Positions 26,320 through 34,317 of a stretch of 64,000 nucleotides of DNA are shown piece by piece. The DNA lies in the NCBI RefSeq assembly GCF_042676045.1, contig NZ_JBHTJV010000009.1, positions 578,281-642,280 of the forward strand, in the 5' to 3' direction. The position numbers and the translations under genes are program-made. Every line of letters starts with the position of its first letter. Within the stretch, counting starts at the first letter, position 1. The notes under the pieces were generated by a model. The model did no database searches and was not told the origin of the DNA. It saw only the letters and a program-made list of their open reading frames with translations. Source of the stretch: Pseudahrensia aquimaris (GTDB lineage Bacteria > Pseudomonadota > Alphaproteobacteria > Rhizobiales > Rhizobiaceae).

Positions 26320-27276
26320 ATGGCTCTTCCTTCAATTCTTAAAGACAATCTTCAATTGCCGGTGGTCGCCGCGCCGCTTTTCATCATTTCGCACCCGCCA
26401 TTGGTGATTGAGCAATGCAAGGCCGGTATTGTTGGTTCGTTCCCTGCGCTCAATGCCCGCCCTGCGGCCCAGCTGGATGAATGGCTGCACGAAATCACCG
26501 AAACGCTGGACAAATACAACCGTGAAAACCCGGACAAACCCGCCGCGCCGTTTGCTGTCAACCAGATCGTTCACAAATCGAATGACCGTTTGGAACACGA
26601 CTTGGAAATGTGCGTAAAATATAAGGTGCCAATCGTCATCACCTCGCTGGGCGCACGGCCGGAGGTCAACGATGCCATCCATTCCTATGGTGGCATCACG
26701 TTGCACGATATCATCAACAACCGTTTCGCCCACAAGGCAATTGAGAAGGGCGCTGATGGCCTGGTTGCTGTTGCAGCCGGTGCTGGCGGCCATGCGGGAA
26801 CGCTGTCGCCGCTGGCTTTGATCCAGGAAATTCGGGAATGGTTTGACGGCCCACTGCTGCTGTCCGGCGCAATTGCTCGTGGTGATTCCGTGCTGGCAGC
26901 GCAGGCCATGGGCGCTGATCTTGGCTACATCGGCTCCGCCTTCATTGCCACCAAAGAAGCCCGCGCGGTTGACGAGTATAAGGAAGCGATTGCTGAGGGT
27001 AAGGCGGACGACATCGTCTACTCCAACCTCTTCACTGGCGTTCACGGCAACTACCTGAAGAAGTCTGTCGTCAATGCCGGGATGGACCCGGACAATCTGC
27101 CAGAGAGCGATCCCAGTGCTATGAATTTCGGTTCTGATACCACTAAGGCTTGGAAAGATATCTGGGGTTCTGGCCAAGGCATTGGTGCAATTGACCATGT
27201 GATGACGACCGCTGAAATGGTGCAGCAATTGAAAGACCAGTACGCCGCCGCTCGCGAGCGCCTGTTCGCCACTTAA
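26320..27276 (+). CDS. Nitronate monooxygenase / 2-nitropropane dioxygenase-like flavoenzyme
   Basis: FMN-dependent TIM-barrel enzyme of the NMO/YrpB family, 318 residues from MALPSILKDNLQLPVVAAPL. The longer reading begins at a TTG without conservation, and an ATG two codons upstream is also possible. The N-terminal APLFIISHPPLVIEQCKAGI, the catalytic-region GADGLVAVAAGAGGHAG and the phosphate-binding GAIARGDSVLAAQAMGADLG fit. Natural substrate is uncertain; family members detoxify nitronates or act in unrelated oxidations. Its 3' end overlaps the convergent mnmC-like gene by 4 bp. Confidence 0.85.
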   Translation: MALPSILKDNLQLPVVAAPLFIISHPPLVIEQCKAGIVGSFPALNARPAAQLDEWLHEITETLDKYNRENPDKPAAPFAVNQIVHKSNDRLEHDLEMCVKYKVPIVITSLGARPEVNDAIHSYGGITLHDIINNRFAHKAIEKGADGLVAVAAGAGGHAGTLSPLALIQEIREWFDGPLLLSGAIARGDSVLAAQAMGADLGYIGSAFIATKEARAVDEYKEAIAEGKADDIVYSNLFTGVHGNYLKKSVVNAGMDPDNLPESDPSAMNFGSDTTKAWKDIWGSGQGIGAIDHVMTTAEMVQQLKDQYAAARERLFAT

Positions 27277-28352
27277 TGCAAGACGGCATCCAGCAGTGGG
27301 TGCCGCTCACCGTTCAGCAGATAGTCTGCCAACGCATCACCCACTATGGGGGCCCGGAGAAAGCCACTTCCTGCGTGGCCTAGTGAGAAAGCAACTCTTG
27401 GGTTCGCGCTTGAACGACCCAGTGCCAGCTGGCCATTGCCGATCTTTGTGCGAATTCCGCTTGTCACACCGATCAGAGGCATGTCGCGCAGGCCCGGAAC
27501 GATGGGCGCTGCGCGAGAATACAGCATCTCGATAACATCATCGGCTACATCGTGGTGGTCAATTCCGTGCTCGTAAGTAGGTCCGATGATCAGTCGGCTG
27601 CCCAAACGCGGGCAAAGCGTGCCATCGCGGTGTTTGATGAGATGCCTGATCGGCTGCGCAGCGCCGCTCATGTCGACGACTAAATTGACGCCGCGAACTG
27701 CGCGGCTGACTGGCAAGTCTTCCGGCGTTCCAGCAACACTATTTGCGCCCAATCCGTTTGCGAAAACCACGGTTTCTGCCGTAACGCTGCCGCCATCTTG
27801 CGAATGAACGATCACATCAGAAGCCGTTGTTTCCAAACGCTCCACGGACCAACCGGTTTTTATGGTTCCGCCTGCCTTCTCAATCGCCACCGCCATCGCA
27901 GCGCACACCGTCGCCCCATTGGCCCAACGAACGATTGGCACATAGGCTGCTCTTACGAGATCTGGCGAAAGCATCGGCTCGCGCTGCAACAGTTCGTCTG
28001 TTGATAGCAGATCGACATGCCAGCCATAGTCTGTGCGCTCGTCGTAGTCGGCAACAAACCGTTCCAGATTTTCGGCAAGCGTCACACGAATTTGCCCCTC
28101 GCGCCAATATTCAACATCGGTGCCGCTGTCTGAAGAAAGCCGTGCGGCGTAGTCTTCCCAGGCTTGCAACCCTTCCCACTCCAACCGCCTGATCGGCGTC
28201 GTACCAAGCCGCGGTTCAAGGTAGCACGTCGCTGCACCGCTCGCGCCGCTGCCGACACTTGCGGCTTCCAACACGGTCACGTCGGCACCCTTTTGCAACA
28301 GCGCCCAAGCGAGCGACAGCCCGGCAATGCCTGCGCCAACGACAACGATCAT
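27273..28352 (-). CDS. FAD-dependent oxidoreductase, stand-alone MnmC C-terminal-type domain
   Basis: 359-residue DAO-family flavoprotein with an N-terminal dinucleotide fold VVVGAGIAGLSLAWALLQKG followed by VTVLEA, and C-terminal GHAGSGFLRAPIVGDALADY. Its ATG overlaps the stop of the upstream mnmD gene as ATGA. In enterobacteria MnmC fuses exactly these two activities: an FAD domain that cuts cmnm5U34 to nm5U34 in tRNA and a methyltransferase that makes mnm5U. I infer that this gene supplies the oxidase half. A glycine or D-amino-acid oxidase role is the alternative, since the sequence alone does not separate them. Confidence 0.75.
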   Translation of the reverse strand: MIVVVGAGIAGLSLAWALLQKGADVTVLEAASVGSGASGAATCYLEPRLGTTPIRRLEWEGLQAWEDYAARLSSDSGTDVEYWREGQIRVTLAENLERFVADYDERTDYGWHVDLLSTDELLQREPMLSPDLVRAAYVPIVRWANGATVCAAMAVAIEKAGGTIKTGWSVERLETTASDVIVHSQDGGSVTAETVVFANGLGANSVAGTPEDLPVSRAVRGVNLVVDMSGAAQPIRHLIKHRDGTLCPRLGSRLIIGPTYEHGIDHHDVADDVIEMLYSRAAPIVPGLRDMPLIGVTSGIRTKIGNGQLALGRSSANPRVAFSLGHAGSGFLRAPIVGDALADYLLNGERHPLLDAVLH

Positions 28353-29077
28353 ATGGCATCTTCCAAATATCCAGCAATCATATGCCGCTTGTTGCCAAAG
28401 CCGGGTCGGCGTTCAACCTGAAATCGCGCCTGCCGCAGATTCTGTCGCACCCAGCCCGCTGCCGTATAGCTGGCAAACCGGGCACCCGGGGCGCTCGCTG
28501 CAGCCACGCTTTCCATCACCTGTACTGACCACATTTGCGGATTGCGCGCAGGTGCAAAGCCATCAAGAAACCAAGTATCAACCGGATGTTCAAAACGCTC
28601 TAGCGCGATCGTCACATCTTCCATGACCACTTGCAAAACCGTTTGCTCGTCAATCTGAACGGGACCGTTTGCCAGCTCTTCCCAAATTTCCAGCAAATGC
28701 TCTTTGAGAGGGGAAAGGTCGCTCCAAGGTGAAAGCGCGCGTTCTAAGTCTTGCGCAGACATGGGAAAGCCCTCGACCGATTGAAAGATAAGCTGCTGCC
28801 CTTCAACGCGATTCTCGCGCCAAGTGGCCCACGTCTCAAGAAATGAAAGCCCTGTTCCAAAGCCCAATTCCCCGATCACACAGTCAGACATCCCGCTCCA
28901 GCGCTCCGGCAGGCCATTGCTCTGCAGAAACACAAAGCGTGTTTCCTCGCGCCCTTTGCCGCTGCTGAAATAATGGTCTTCAAACTGCGTTGAGTAAGGC
29001 TGGTTCGCCTCGTCCCATTCCAAAACAGCGCGCTGTCTCGGCGTGACCGCCACCCAATTGTCTTTTTCATTGTTCAT
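28349..29077 (-). CDS. mnmD: tRNA 5-methylaminomethyl-2-thiouridine methyltransferase MnmD
   Basis: SAM-dependent methyltransferase that completes mnm5(s2)U at the wobble base. The 242-residue protein starts VAVTPRQRAVLEWDEANQPY, then FEDHYFSSGKGREETRFVFL, IGELGFGTGLSFLETW (SAM site, about residue 72) and WFLDGFAPARNPQMWS, all MnmD/MnmC N-domain hallmarks. It is the upstream gene of a two-gene unit with the FAD oxidase, sharing a 4-bp overlap, and diverges from sppA across a 153-bp gap. Confidence 0.9.
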   Translation of the reverse strand: MNNEKDNWVAVTPRQRAVLEWDEANQPYSTQFEDHYFSSGKGREETRFVFLQSNGLPERWSGMSDCVIGELGFGTGLSFLETWATWRENRVEGQQLIFQSVEGFPMSAQDLERALSPWSDLSPLKEHLLEIWEELANGPVQIDEQTVLQVVMEDVTIALERFEHPVDTWFLDGFAPARNPQMWSVQVMESVAAASAPGARFASYTAAGWVRQNLRQARFQVERRPGFGNKRHMIAGYLEDAI

Positions 29078-29230
29078 GCAAGCGTCTTAGAACGACTAGA
29101 AGCATGCTGGCAAAGTCCCGTTCATTCTTCGCTTACCCTGCGCCTTGCCGTCGACTTGCGCCGTGCGTTGCATCGGCCTAGGGACAGAGAATGAATTGGC
29201 CACCTTGAGAACAGCTTGAAGGGCTCCCCG

Positions 29231-30196
29231 ATGACCACTGATATCGACCACATTCTTGACCGCCGAAGTCTGCGCAAAAAGGTGAGCTTCTGGCGCATCG
29301 CCGCGCTTCTAGCATTTGCCGCCGTTGTGCTGGCTCTGCTCTCCTCTCTGGGCGTTTTCAAAGGTGCAGCCACCGCCGTCGATCATATCGCTCGCGTTGA
29401 AATTGAAGGCACGATTACAGAAAACCGCAAGCTGCTTCAGCTGATCAAAGAGGTTGAAGACAACGACAATGTCAAAGGCGTTGTGCTGGTCATTGATTCG
29501 CCCGGCGGCACTACCGTTGGCGGGGAGGCCATCTATGAGGCGGTGCGCAATCTTACCGAAAAGAAGCCGACCGTTACCAGCGTAGGAACCTTGGCAGCAT
29601 CTGCCGGATATATGATTGCCTCTGCGACCGATCACATCGTGGCACGCAATTCGTCTATTGTCGGTTCTATTGGTGTGATCATTCAATATCCCCAAGCTTC
29701 AGAATTGCTGGCGAAAATTGGCATAGAAATGAAAGAGGTGAAGTCCTCCCCCTTGAAGGCAGAACCATCACCGTTCAACGAATCGCCCCCCGAGGCTACC
29801 GCAATGTTGCAGACGCTAATCGATGATGGTTACCGCTGGTTTGTCGATCTGGTAACCGAGCGGCGCAAGCTACCGCGCGAAGAAGTGCTGCGGCTAGCCG
29901 ATGGTTCAGTTTATTCAGGCACCCGCGCGCTTGACCTGAAACTCATCGACGCTTTGGGCGGCGAAGATGTTGCACGCAAGTGGCTGGTCGATGAAAAGGG
30001 ACTGTCCGACGACCTGAAAGTGCTGGACTGGAAAGTAAAGTCCAACGTCTCTGCCATTCCCTTTACCGCTCGTGCTGTGAGATGGATGATGGGCGATACA
30101 AGCAGTGGCCTTGACGGCATCGACCCGGACACGCTGCCCGCCATCGTACCAAAGCGTCTGTTTCTTGACGGCTTGTTGTCCGTTTGGCACGGTTGA
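29231..30196 (+). CDS. sppA: Signal peptide peptidase SppA, short (S49) form
   Basis: Membrane-bound serine protease that degrades cleaved signal peptides. ATG at 29231 with AAGGG 8 bases ahead; 321 residues, the single-domain 36-kDa type. One N-terminal membrane helix (IAALLAFAAVVLALLSSLG, about 27-45) anchors the periplasmic domain. The S49 motifs are VLVIDSPGGTTVGGEAIYEA, the catalytic-serine region TLAASAGYMIASATD, SSIVGSIGVI, and the presumed catalytic lysine in SSPLKAEPSPFNE. ihfB lies downstream, the usual Rhizobiales neighbour. Confidence 0.93.
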   Translation: MTTDIDHILDRRSLRKKVSFWRIAALLAFAAVVLALLSSLGVFKGAATAVDHIARVEIEGTITENRKLLQLIKEVEDNDNVKGVVLVIDSPGGTTVGGEAIYEAVRNLTEKKPTVTSVGTLAASAGYMIASATDHIVARNSSIVGSIGVIIQYPQASELLAKIGIEMKEVKSSPLKAEPSPFNESPPEATAMLQTLIDDGYRWFVDLVTERRKLPREEVLRLADGSVYSGTRALDLKLIDALGGEDVARKWLVDEKGLSDDLKVLDWKVKSNVSAIPFTARAVRWMMGDTSSGLDGIDPDTLPAIVPKRLFLDGLLSVWHG

Positions 30197-30340
30197 CTGG
30201 AGAACATAAAAAAGACTTTATACGTGTTGCCGTTGGGTAAGGCTTGGGAAACTTACGCAGGCAACAGGTGGTTCAAGCAGCGACAAAACCCAGAAATTGA
30301 CGCTGTTTTGAATTTGAGAAATACATTTTCGGAGAGGGCG

Positions 30341-30355
30341 ATGCGTCGGAGATAA
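30341..30355 (+). other. Possible 4-codon leader ORF (M-R-R-R) before ihfB
   Basis: ATG CGT CGG AGA TAA with a strong GGAGAGGG site about 3 bases ahead ends 17 bp before the ihfB start. Three consecutive arginine codons, including two uncommon ones (CGG, AGA), could slow ribosomes. Translation is not shown, and the region may just be leader. The rest of the 176-bp sppA-ihfB gap holds nothing else I can name. Confidence 0.3.
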
Positions 30356-30372
30356 GGCGCTTCGGAAAAAGC

Positions 30373-30657
30373 ATGATTAAATCGGAACTGGTTCAGAAAA
30401 TTGCTGAACAAAACCCACATCTCTATCAGCGCGACGTCGAAAACATCGTCAACGCGATTTTTGACGAGATCACCGGCGCGCTGTCAGACGGTGATCGCGT
30501 TGAACTGCGCGGCTTTGGTGCTTTTTCGGTGAAACACCGGGGTGCACGCACCGGCCGCAACCCGCGCACGGGAGAAAAGGTTGAAGTGGAGGCCAAAGCG
30601 GTGCCATTCTTCAAAACAGGTAAAGAATTGCGCGAACGGCTCAACGAACAATCCTGA
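30373..30657 (+). CDS. ihfB: Integration host factor subunit beta
   Basis: 94-residue HU/IHF-family DNA-bending protein that pairs with IhfA. It begins MIKSELVQKIAEQNPHLYQR and carries the beta-arm signature GFGAFSVKHRGARTGRNPRT with the intercalating proline in GRNPRTGE. The arrangement sppA-ihfB-LapA domain fits an IhfB rather than an HU. GGAA lies about 6 bases before the ATG. Confidence 0.95.
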   Translation: MIKSELVQKIAEQNPHLYQRDVENIVNAIFDEITGALSDGDRVELRGFGAFSVKHRGARTGRNPRTGEKVEVEAKAVPFFKTGKELRERLNEQS

Positions 30658-30710
30658 TTGTCGATCAGGGCAGCAGCCAAAGCGCCAGCGTTAATGACAG
30701 GAACTGACTA

Positions 30711-31091
30711 ATGCTCAAGCGGCTGCTGATCCTATTGATAATTGTCCCGATCGCCATCATCGTGATTTGGCTGGCGGTAAACAACCGTCAGCTCATTCAG
30801 GTATTCATTCCGCCGGATGTGGGCGGGGAACCGCTGTTTTCTTTCCAAGTGCCTTTGTTTATCGCATTCTTTGCAACGCTCTTGGTGGGTATCTTGATCG
30901 GCTCTTTCACCACGTGGCTGAAACAGGGCAAGCACCGCAAAGCAGCGCGTGTGCGTAAGGCAGAGGCGACCAAATGGCACTTCGAGGCCGATAAAGAAAA
31001 AGAACGTGCCAACGAGCTTGCTCAGAAGGTCGCTTCAGCAGACTCAAGCCCCGCGGCTCGTGGCTTGCCTTCGCCGTCAAAGGCCGCTTAG
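30711..31091 (+). CDS. LapA-domain (DUF1049) inner-membrane protein
   Basis: 126-residue protein with two membrane helices (about 4-23 and 43-66) around a short periplasmic loop N-R-Q-L-I-Q-V-F-I-P-P-D. The loop is typical of the LapA/DUF1049 family, whose E. coli member takes part in controlling LPS synthesis. A basic cytoplasmic coiled region follows (KHRKAARVRKAEATKWHFEA). It lies 53 bp after ihfB, likely in one transcript. Confidence 0.85.
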   Translation: MLKRLLILLIIVPIAIIVIWLAVNNRQLIQVFIPPDVGGEPLFSFQVPLFIAFFATLLVGILIGSFTTWLKQGKHRKAARVRKAEATKWHFEADKEKERANELAQKVASADSSPAARGLPSPSKAA

Positions 31092-31137
31092 CTTCAAAAA
31101 CCAAACAGACCAAAAACCAAGGGTTTTAGGGGCGGCT

Positions 31138-31236
31138 CTAGCCGAATGAATAGGTGATGAAAGCCAAAATGGCGCAAATTACCAAACCCCAGAAGAAGCA
31201 GCTCCAGTGATTTTCGCTGTAAGTTGAATCAGCCAT
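31138..31236 (-). CDS. 32-residue single-pass membrane peptide
   Basis: Short ORF with ATG at 31236 preceded by GAGGG at 9 bases. The product is a short polar head MADSTYSENHWS, then a hydrophobic helix (CFFWGLVICAILAFITY) and a tiny tail S-F-G. Two cysteines and three aromatic residues fall in or next to the helix. I know no matching family; such peptides are often subunits or regulators of membrane complexes. It is alone, between the convergent LapA-domain gene and coxG. The remaining bases of the gap (31092-31137, 31237-31337) show no other gene. Confidence 0.55.
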   Translation of the reverse strand: MADSTYSENHWSCFFWGLVICAILAFITYSFG

Positions 31237-31337
31237 TTCGGTATTCCCTCAAACAAGACTATTGGTGGCGCACGCCATTTTGACTTTACGTTAGCCGCAT
31301 CGGGCCCAGATGGTCAAAACCGAGAGCTGTGAATAAC

Positions 31338-31802
31338 TCACGCGTCAACGGCTTCTTCGCCTTCTCCCGATACGATTTCTGAGAAATTCTCAAAAAATTC
31401 GTTCGCGAGCTTTGCTGCTGTGCCGTCGATAAGCCGCGAGCCGAGTTGCGCCAGCTTACCGCCTACCTTCGCATCGACGCTATAATCAAGTTGGGTTCCG
31501 CCTTCCACTTCTGTCAGCTTCACATTCGCACCGCCCTTTGCGAAGCCCGCGATGCCGCCTTTGCCTTCACCCGTAATTGTGTAGCTTTCTGGCGCCACTA
31601 TATTTTCTAGCGTCACTTCGCCCTTGAAAGTCGCTTTCACGGGTCCAACCTTGGCAACGACTTTTGCGGCCAACTGGTTTTCGCCGATCTGCTCCAGCTC
31701 TTTGCAACCGGGAATCGCCTGCCGCAAAACATCTGGGTTGTTCAGCGCCATCCAAACCGTTTCGCGGTCTGCCGGGATAATGTGACTTCCGTTCATTTCC
31801 AT
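31338..31802 (-). CDS. coxG: CoxG-like SRPBCC family protein
   Basis: 154 residues from the ATG of MEMNGSHIIPADRETVWMAL; upstream codons in the longer frame are not conserved. NPDVLRQAIPGCKELEQIGE, VGPVKATFKGEVTLENI and GKGGIAGFAKGGANVKLTE are the carbon monoxide dehydrogenase subunit G (polyketide cyclase/START-fold) pattern. In carboxydotrophs CoxG helps membrane attachment of CO dehydrogenase, but stand-alone copies such as this one, with no cox genes nearby, have no settled role. Confidence 0.82.
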   Translation of the reverse strand: MEMNGSHIIPADRETVWMALNNPDVLRQAIPGCKELEQIGENQLAAKVVAKVGPVKATFKGEVTLENIVAPESYTITGEGKGGIAGFAKGGANVKLTEVEGGTQLDYSVDAKVGGKLAQLGSRLIDGTAAKLANEFFENFSEIVSGEGEEAVDA

Positions 31803-31910
31803 AGTGGTGGTTCTCGTTTTGGCGTAAACAACAAAACACATTGAAGCGCGGCGCAGGCCAGCTTGCAACCAAGACTTTCCGCCAGCCCCTCTTTTGGTTA
31901 CAGCAGGTTC

Positions 31911-32972
31911 ATGGCAAAGCCGAAATACAAATCACAGCGCCGCCCAAGCGCCCCGTCCATCGCCAAGCGGCCCCGAGCGTCAGCCAATGGCCAGGCGCGA
32001 CCGCGTGAGAATTCCAAGCCCCCGCCCGAGCCCTTGCCGGAACGCATGGTGTGGAAAGGTGCACGCCTCGCGGAACGCACATCAATGGTTTTGGAGACGG
32101 AAGCCACTGCCGATTATGCCCTGCTCGACAGCGGCGCGGGCCGCAAGTTGGAGCGATACGGCGACGTCATCGTTGATCGCCCTGAAGGGCAAGCGCTATG
32201 GCTGCCTGCACTGCCACAGTCCACGTGGGACCAAGCGGATGCAATCTTCACCGGCAATACGGAAGAAGAGGGTGCAGGACGCTGGAAGTTTCCCAAAGGC
32301 AATCGCGGCGAAACGTGGCCGCTGGCCTTTGATGGTGTTGGCTTCCACGGGCGTTTCACCTCGTTTCGCCATGTCGGCGTCTTTCCAGAGCAGGCAGCCC
32401 ATTGGCACGCGATGCAAACCGCCATCCGCGCCGCCAAGCGCCCAGTGAAAATGCTGAACCTTTTTGGATATACCGGCGTCGCTTCGCTGGTTGGCGCACG
32501 CGCAGGAGCGGAAGTAACCCATGTGGATGCGTCGAAGAAGGCGATCCAGTGGGCGCGGGAAAACCAGTTGGAGGGCGGATTGCAAGACGCGCCCATTCGC
32601 TGGATTTGCGAAGATGCGGTGAAATTCTGTGCCCGCGAAGTCAGGCGGGGAAACACCTACGACATCATCCTGCTTGATCCGCCCGCCTTCGGCCGCGGAC
32701 CCAAGGGCGAAGTCTGGCAATTTTTCGAACACGTGCCGCTCATGCTGGACCTCGTGCGCCAATTGCAGGCTGAGAAACCAATCATGACCGTTCTCACATC
32801 CTACGCTATCCGTGCATCCTCGTTCGCCCTTCATGAACTCATGCAAGAGGTTTTCGCGGGCATGGCAGGGCGCATCGAGACGGGCGAACTCATCCTGCGC
32901 CAGGAAGGCGGCGAGCGGATGTTGTCGACCTCCATGTTCTCGCGCCACATTGGTGAGGGCGTCGACGTATGA
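31911..32972 (+). CDS. Class I SAM-dependent RNA methyltransferase, RlmI-like
   Basis: 353 residues from MAKPKYKSQRRPSAPSIAKR (AGG 6 bases ahead). A basic, Pro-rich N-terminus is followed by a small domain (about 45-110) and a Rossmann methyltransferase domain: RHVGVFPEQAAHWHAM, LNLFGYTGVASLVGARAGAE (SAM site), VTHVDASKKAIQWARENQL and IILLDPPAFGRGPKGEVW. This is the layout of the family that methylates C5 of cytosine 1962 in 23S rRNA; the exact target base is inferred. The next gene, another RNA methyltransferase, overlaps it by 4 bp (ATGA). Confidence 0.85.
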   Translation: MAKPKYKSQRRPSAPSIAKRPRASANGQARPRENSKPPPEPLPERMVWKGARLAERTSMVLETEATADYALLDSGAGRKLERYGDVIVDRPEGQALWLPALPQSTWDQADAIFTGNTEEEGAGRWKFPKGNRGETWPLAFDGVGFHGRFTSFRHVGVFPEQAAHWHAMQTAIRAAKRPVKMLNLFGYTGVASLVGARAGAEVTHVDASKKAIQWARENQLEGGLQDAPIRWICEDAVKFCAREVRRGNTYDIILLDPPAFGRGPKGEVWQFFEHVPLMLDLVRQLQAEKPIMTVLTSYAIRASSFALHELMQEVFAGMAGRIETGELILRQEGGERMLSTSMFSRHIGEGVDV

Positions 32973-33814
32973 GCGCAACCATTCAGGGAAAAATCAAAGA
33001 AGTCACCGCCACTTCCAACCCGATTATCAAAGATATCAAGGCACTCGCGCTGAAGAAAAACCGCGACCGGGAAGGTTTGTTTCTCGCGGAGGGTTTGAAA
33101 CTCGCTACTGACGCCATGGAAGCGGGCTGGCGGCTGCGCACGCTGATCCACGGCAAGAAAGCGCTGGAAGACAATAATCTCCGCGATAAAGTGCAGGCGC
33201 TTGCGATTCAGGCCCGTGCGCTAGGCGGTGACGTGTTGATCGTGAGCGATAAAATTCTCACCTCGATCACACGCCGCGATAACGCTCAGATGGTTGTCAG
33301 CGTATTGGAACAGCGCTTCACAACACCGACCGATATCAAGCCCGTCGCAAACGATTGCTGGCTGGCGCTGGATCGTGTCCGCGACCCCGGTAATTTGGGA
33401 ACAATCATCCGAACGGCCGATTGTCTTGGCGCAAAAGGTGTCATTCTGGTTGGCGAGACGACCGACCCTTTCGCGTTGGAAGCCGTGCGCGCCACTATGG
33501 GCTCGCTCTTTCACGTGCCTCTGGTGCGGATGAGCGAGGAAGCGTTTGTCGGTTTTGCCGAAAAGTGGCGTGAAGATTTTAAAGGTCACGTTACAGGAAC
33601 GCATCTTAAAGGTGCGATTGACCATCGCAGCATCGACTACACGAACAGCCCGCAACTTCTGTTGATGGGCAATGAACAGCAGGGGCTGACCGACGATCTA
33701 GCGAGCGCTTGTGATCGCCTGGCGCTCATCTCTATGGCCGGGCAGGCAGACAGCCTCAACCTCGCCGTTGCCACAGGCATCATGCTGTTTGAGGCCCGCC
33801 GCCATGCGCTTTGA
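32969..33814 (+). CDS. TrmH/SpoU family 2'-O-ribose RNA methyltransferase
   Basis: 281-residue SPOUT enzyme. The N-terminal substrate-binding domain (NPIIKDIKALALKKNRDREG) is joined to a knotted methyltransferase domain with the three family motifs: DRVRDPGNLGTIIRTADCLG, LLMGNEQQGLTDDL and DSLNLAVATGIMLFEARR. The exact target, tRNA or rRNA, cannot be read. It is coupled to the upstream RlmI-like gene by a 4-bp overlap, and its own end overlaps lspA by 11 bp. Confidence 0.9.
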   Translation: MSATIQGKIKEVTATSNPIIKDIKALALKKNRDREGLFLAEGLKLATDAMEAGWRLRTLIHGKKALEDNNLRDKVQALAIQARALGGDVLIVSDKILTSITRRDNAQMVVSVLEQRFTTPTDIKPVANDCWLALDRVRDPGNLGTIIRTADCLGAKGVILVGETTDPFALEAVRATMGSLFHVPLVRMSEEAFVGFAEKWREDFKGHVTGTHLKGAIDHRSIDYTNSPQLLLMGNEQQGLTDDLASACDRLALISMAGQADSLNLAVATGIMLFEARRHAL

Positions 33815-34307
33815 TTTCATCAAACCTTGGACGGTCGCTTTGATAGTCGGGTTGATCGTCGTGGACCAAGTGTCCAAATGGGCGACGGAAGCCTATCTGC
33901 CGCTGCAAGAGGCGATCAACCTCGTCTCAATCCTCTCTCTTTACCGCACCTACAATACAGGTATCGCCTTCTCCATGTTCGATTGGGCGGGTGCTACAGG
34001 CTTGATCGTTCTAGCGCTCGTGGTTGTGCTGTTGATGATCTATCTGTGGTCAAAAGTGCCTGCTGCACGCTGGCTTTCACACCTGGGTTTTGCGCTAATC
34101 ATCGCGGGCGCGATCGGCAATCTCATTGACCGCTCTCTGTGGGGGCATGTGATCGACATGGTCTTACTGCACACCCAAACATGGGCGTTTGCAGTGTTTA
34201 ATCTGGCCGATGCCTTTATTTCTGTGGGTGCGGCTGCGATCATTTTGGATGAAATTCTTGCCATGCGTCGAAAAGACAGCCAAGACGAAACGAACCCTTC
34301 AGCCTAA
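33804..34307 (+). CDS. lspA: Lipoprotein signal peptidase (signal peptidase II)
   Basis: Four-helix aspartic protease that cuts prolipoprotein signal peptides in the inner membrane. 167 residues from MRFDFIKPWTVALIVGLIVV. LIVVDQVSKWATEAYLP, YNTGIAFSMF, and the two catalytic aspartates in GNLIDRSLWGHVIDMV and VFNLADAFISVGA are intact. The start lies inside the end of the preceding methyltransferase gene (11-bp overlap). A substrate is nearby: the CAP-domain lipoprotein at 44.5 kb. Confidence 0.95.
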   Translation: MRFDFIKPWTVALIVGLIVVDQVSKWATEAYLPLQEAINLVSILSLYRTYNTGIAFSMFDWAGATGLIVLALVVVLLMIYLWSKVPAARWLSHLGFALIIAGAIGNLIDRSLWGHVIDMVLLHTQTWAFAVFNLADAFISVGAAAIILDEILAMRRKDSQDETNPSA

Positions 34308-34317
34308 CGGAGCAACC

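Noticed and set aside
31105..31140. AT-rich dyad AAAACC/GGTTTT after the LapA-domain gene as a terminator
   Set aside because: The stem is weak and no T-run follows in either direction.
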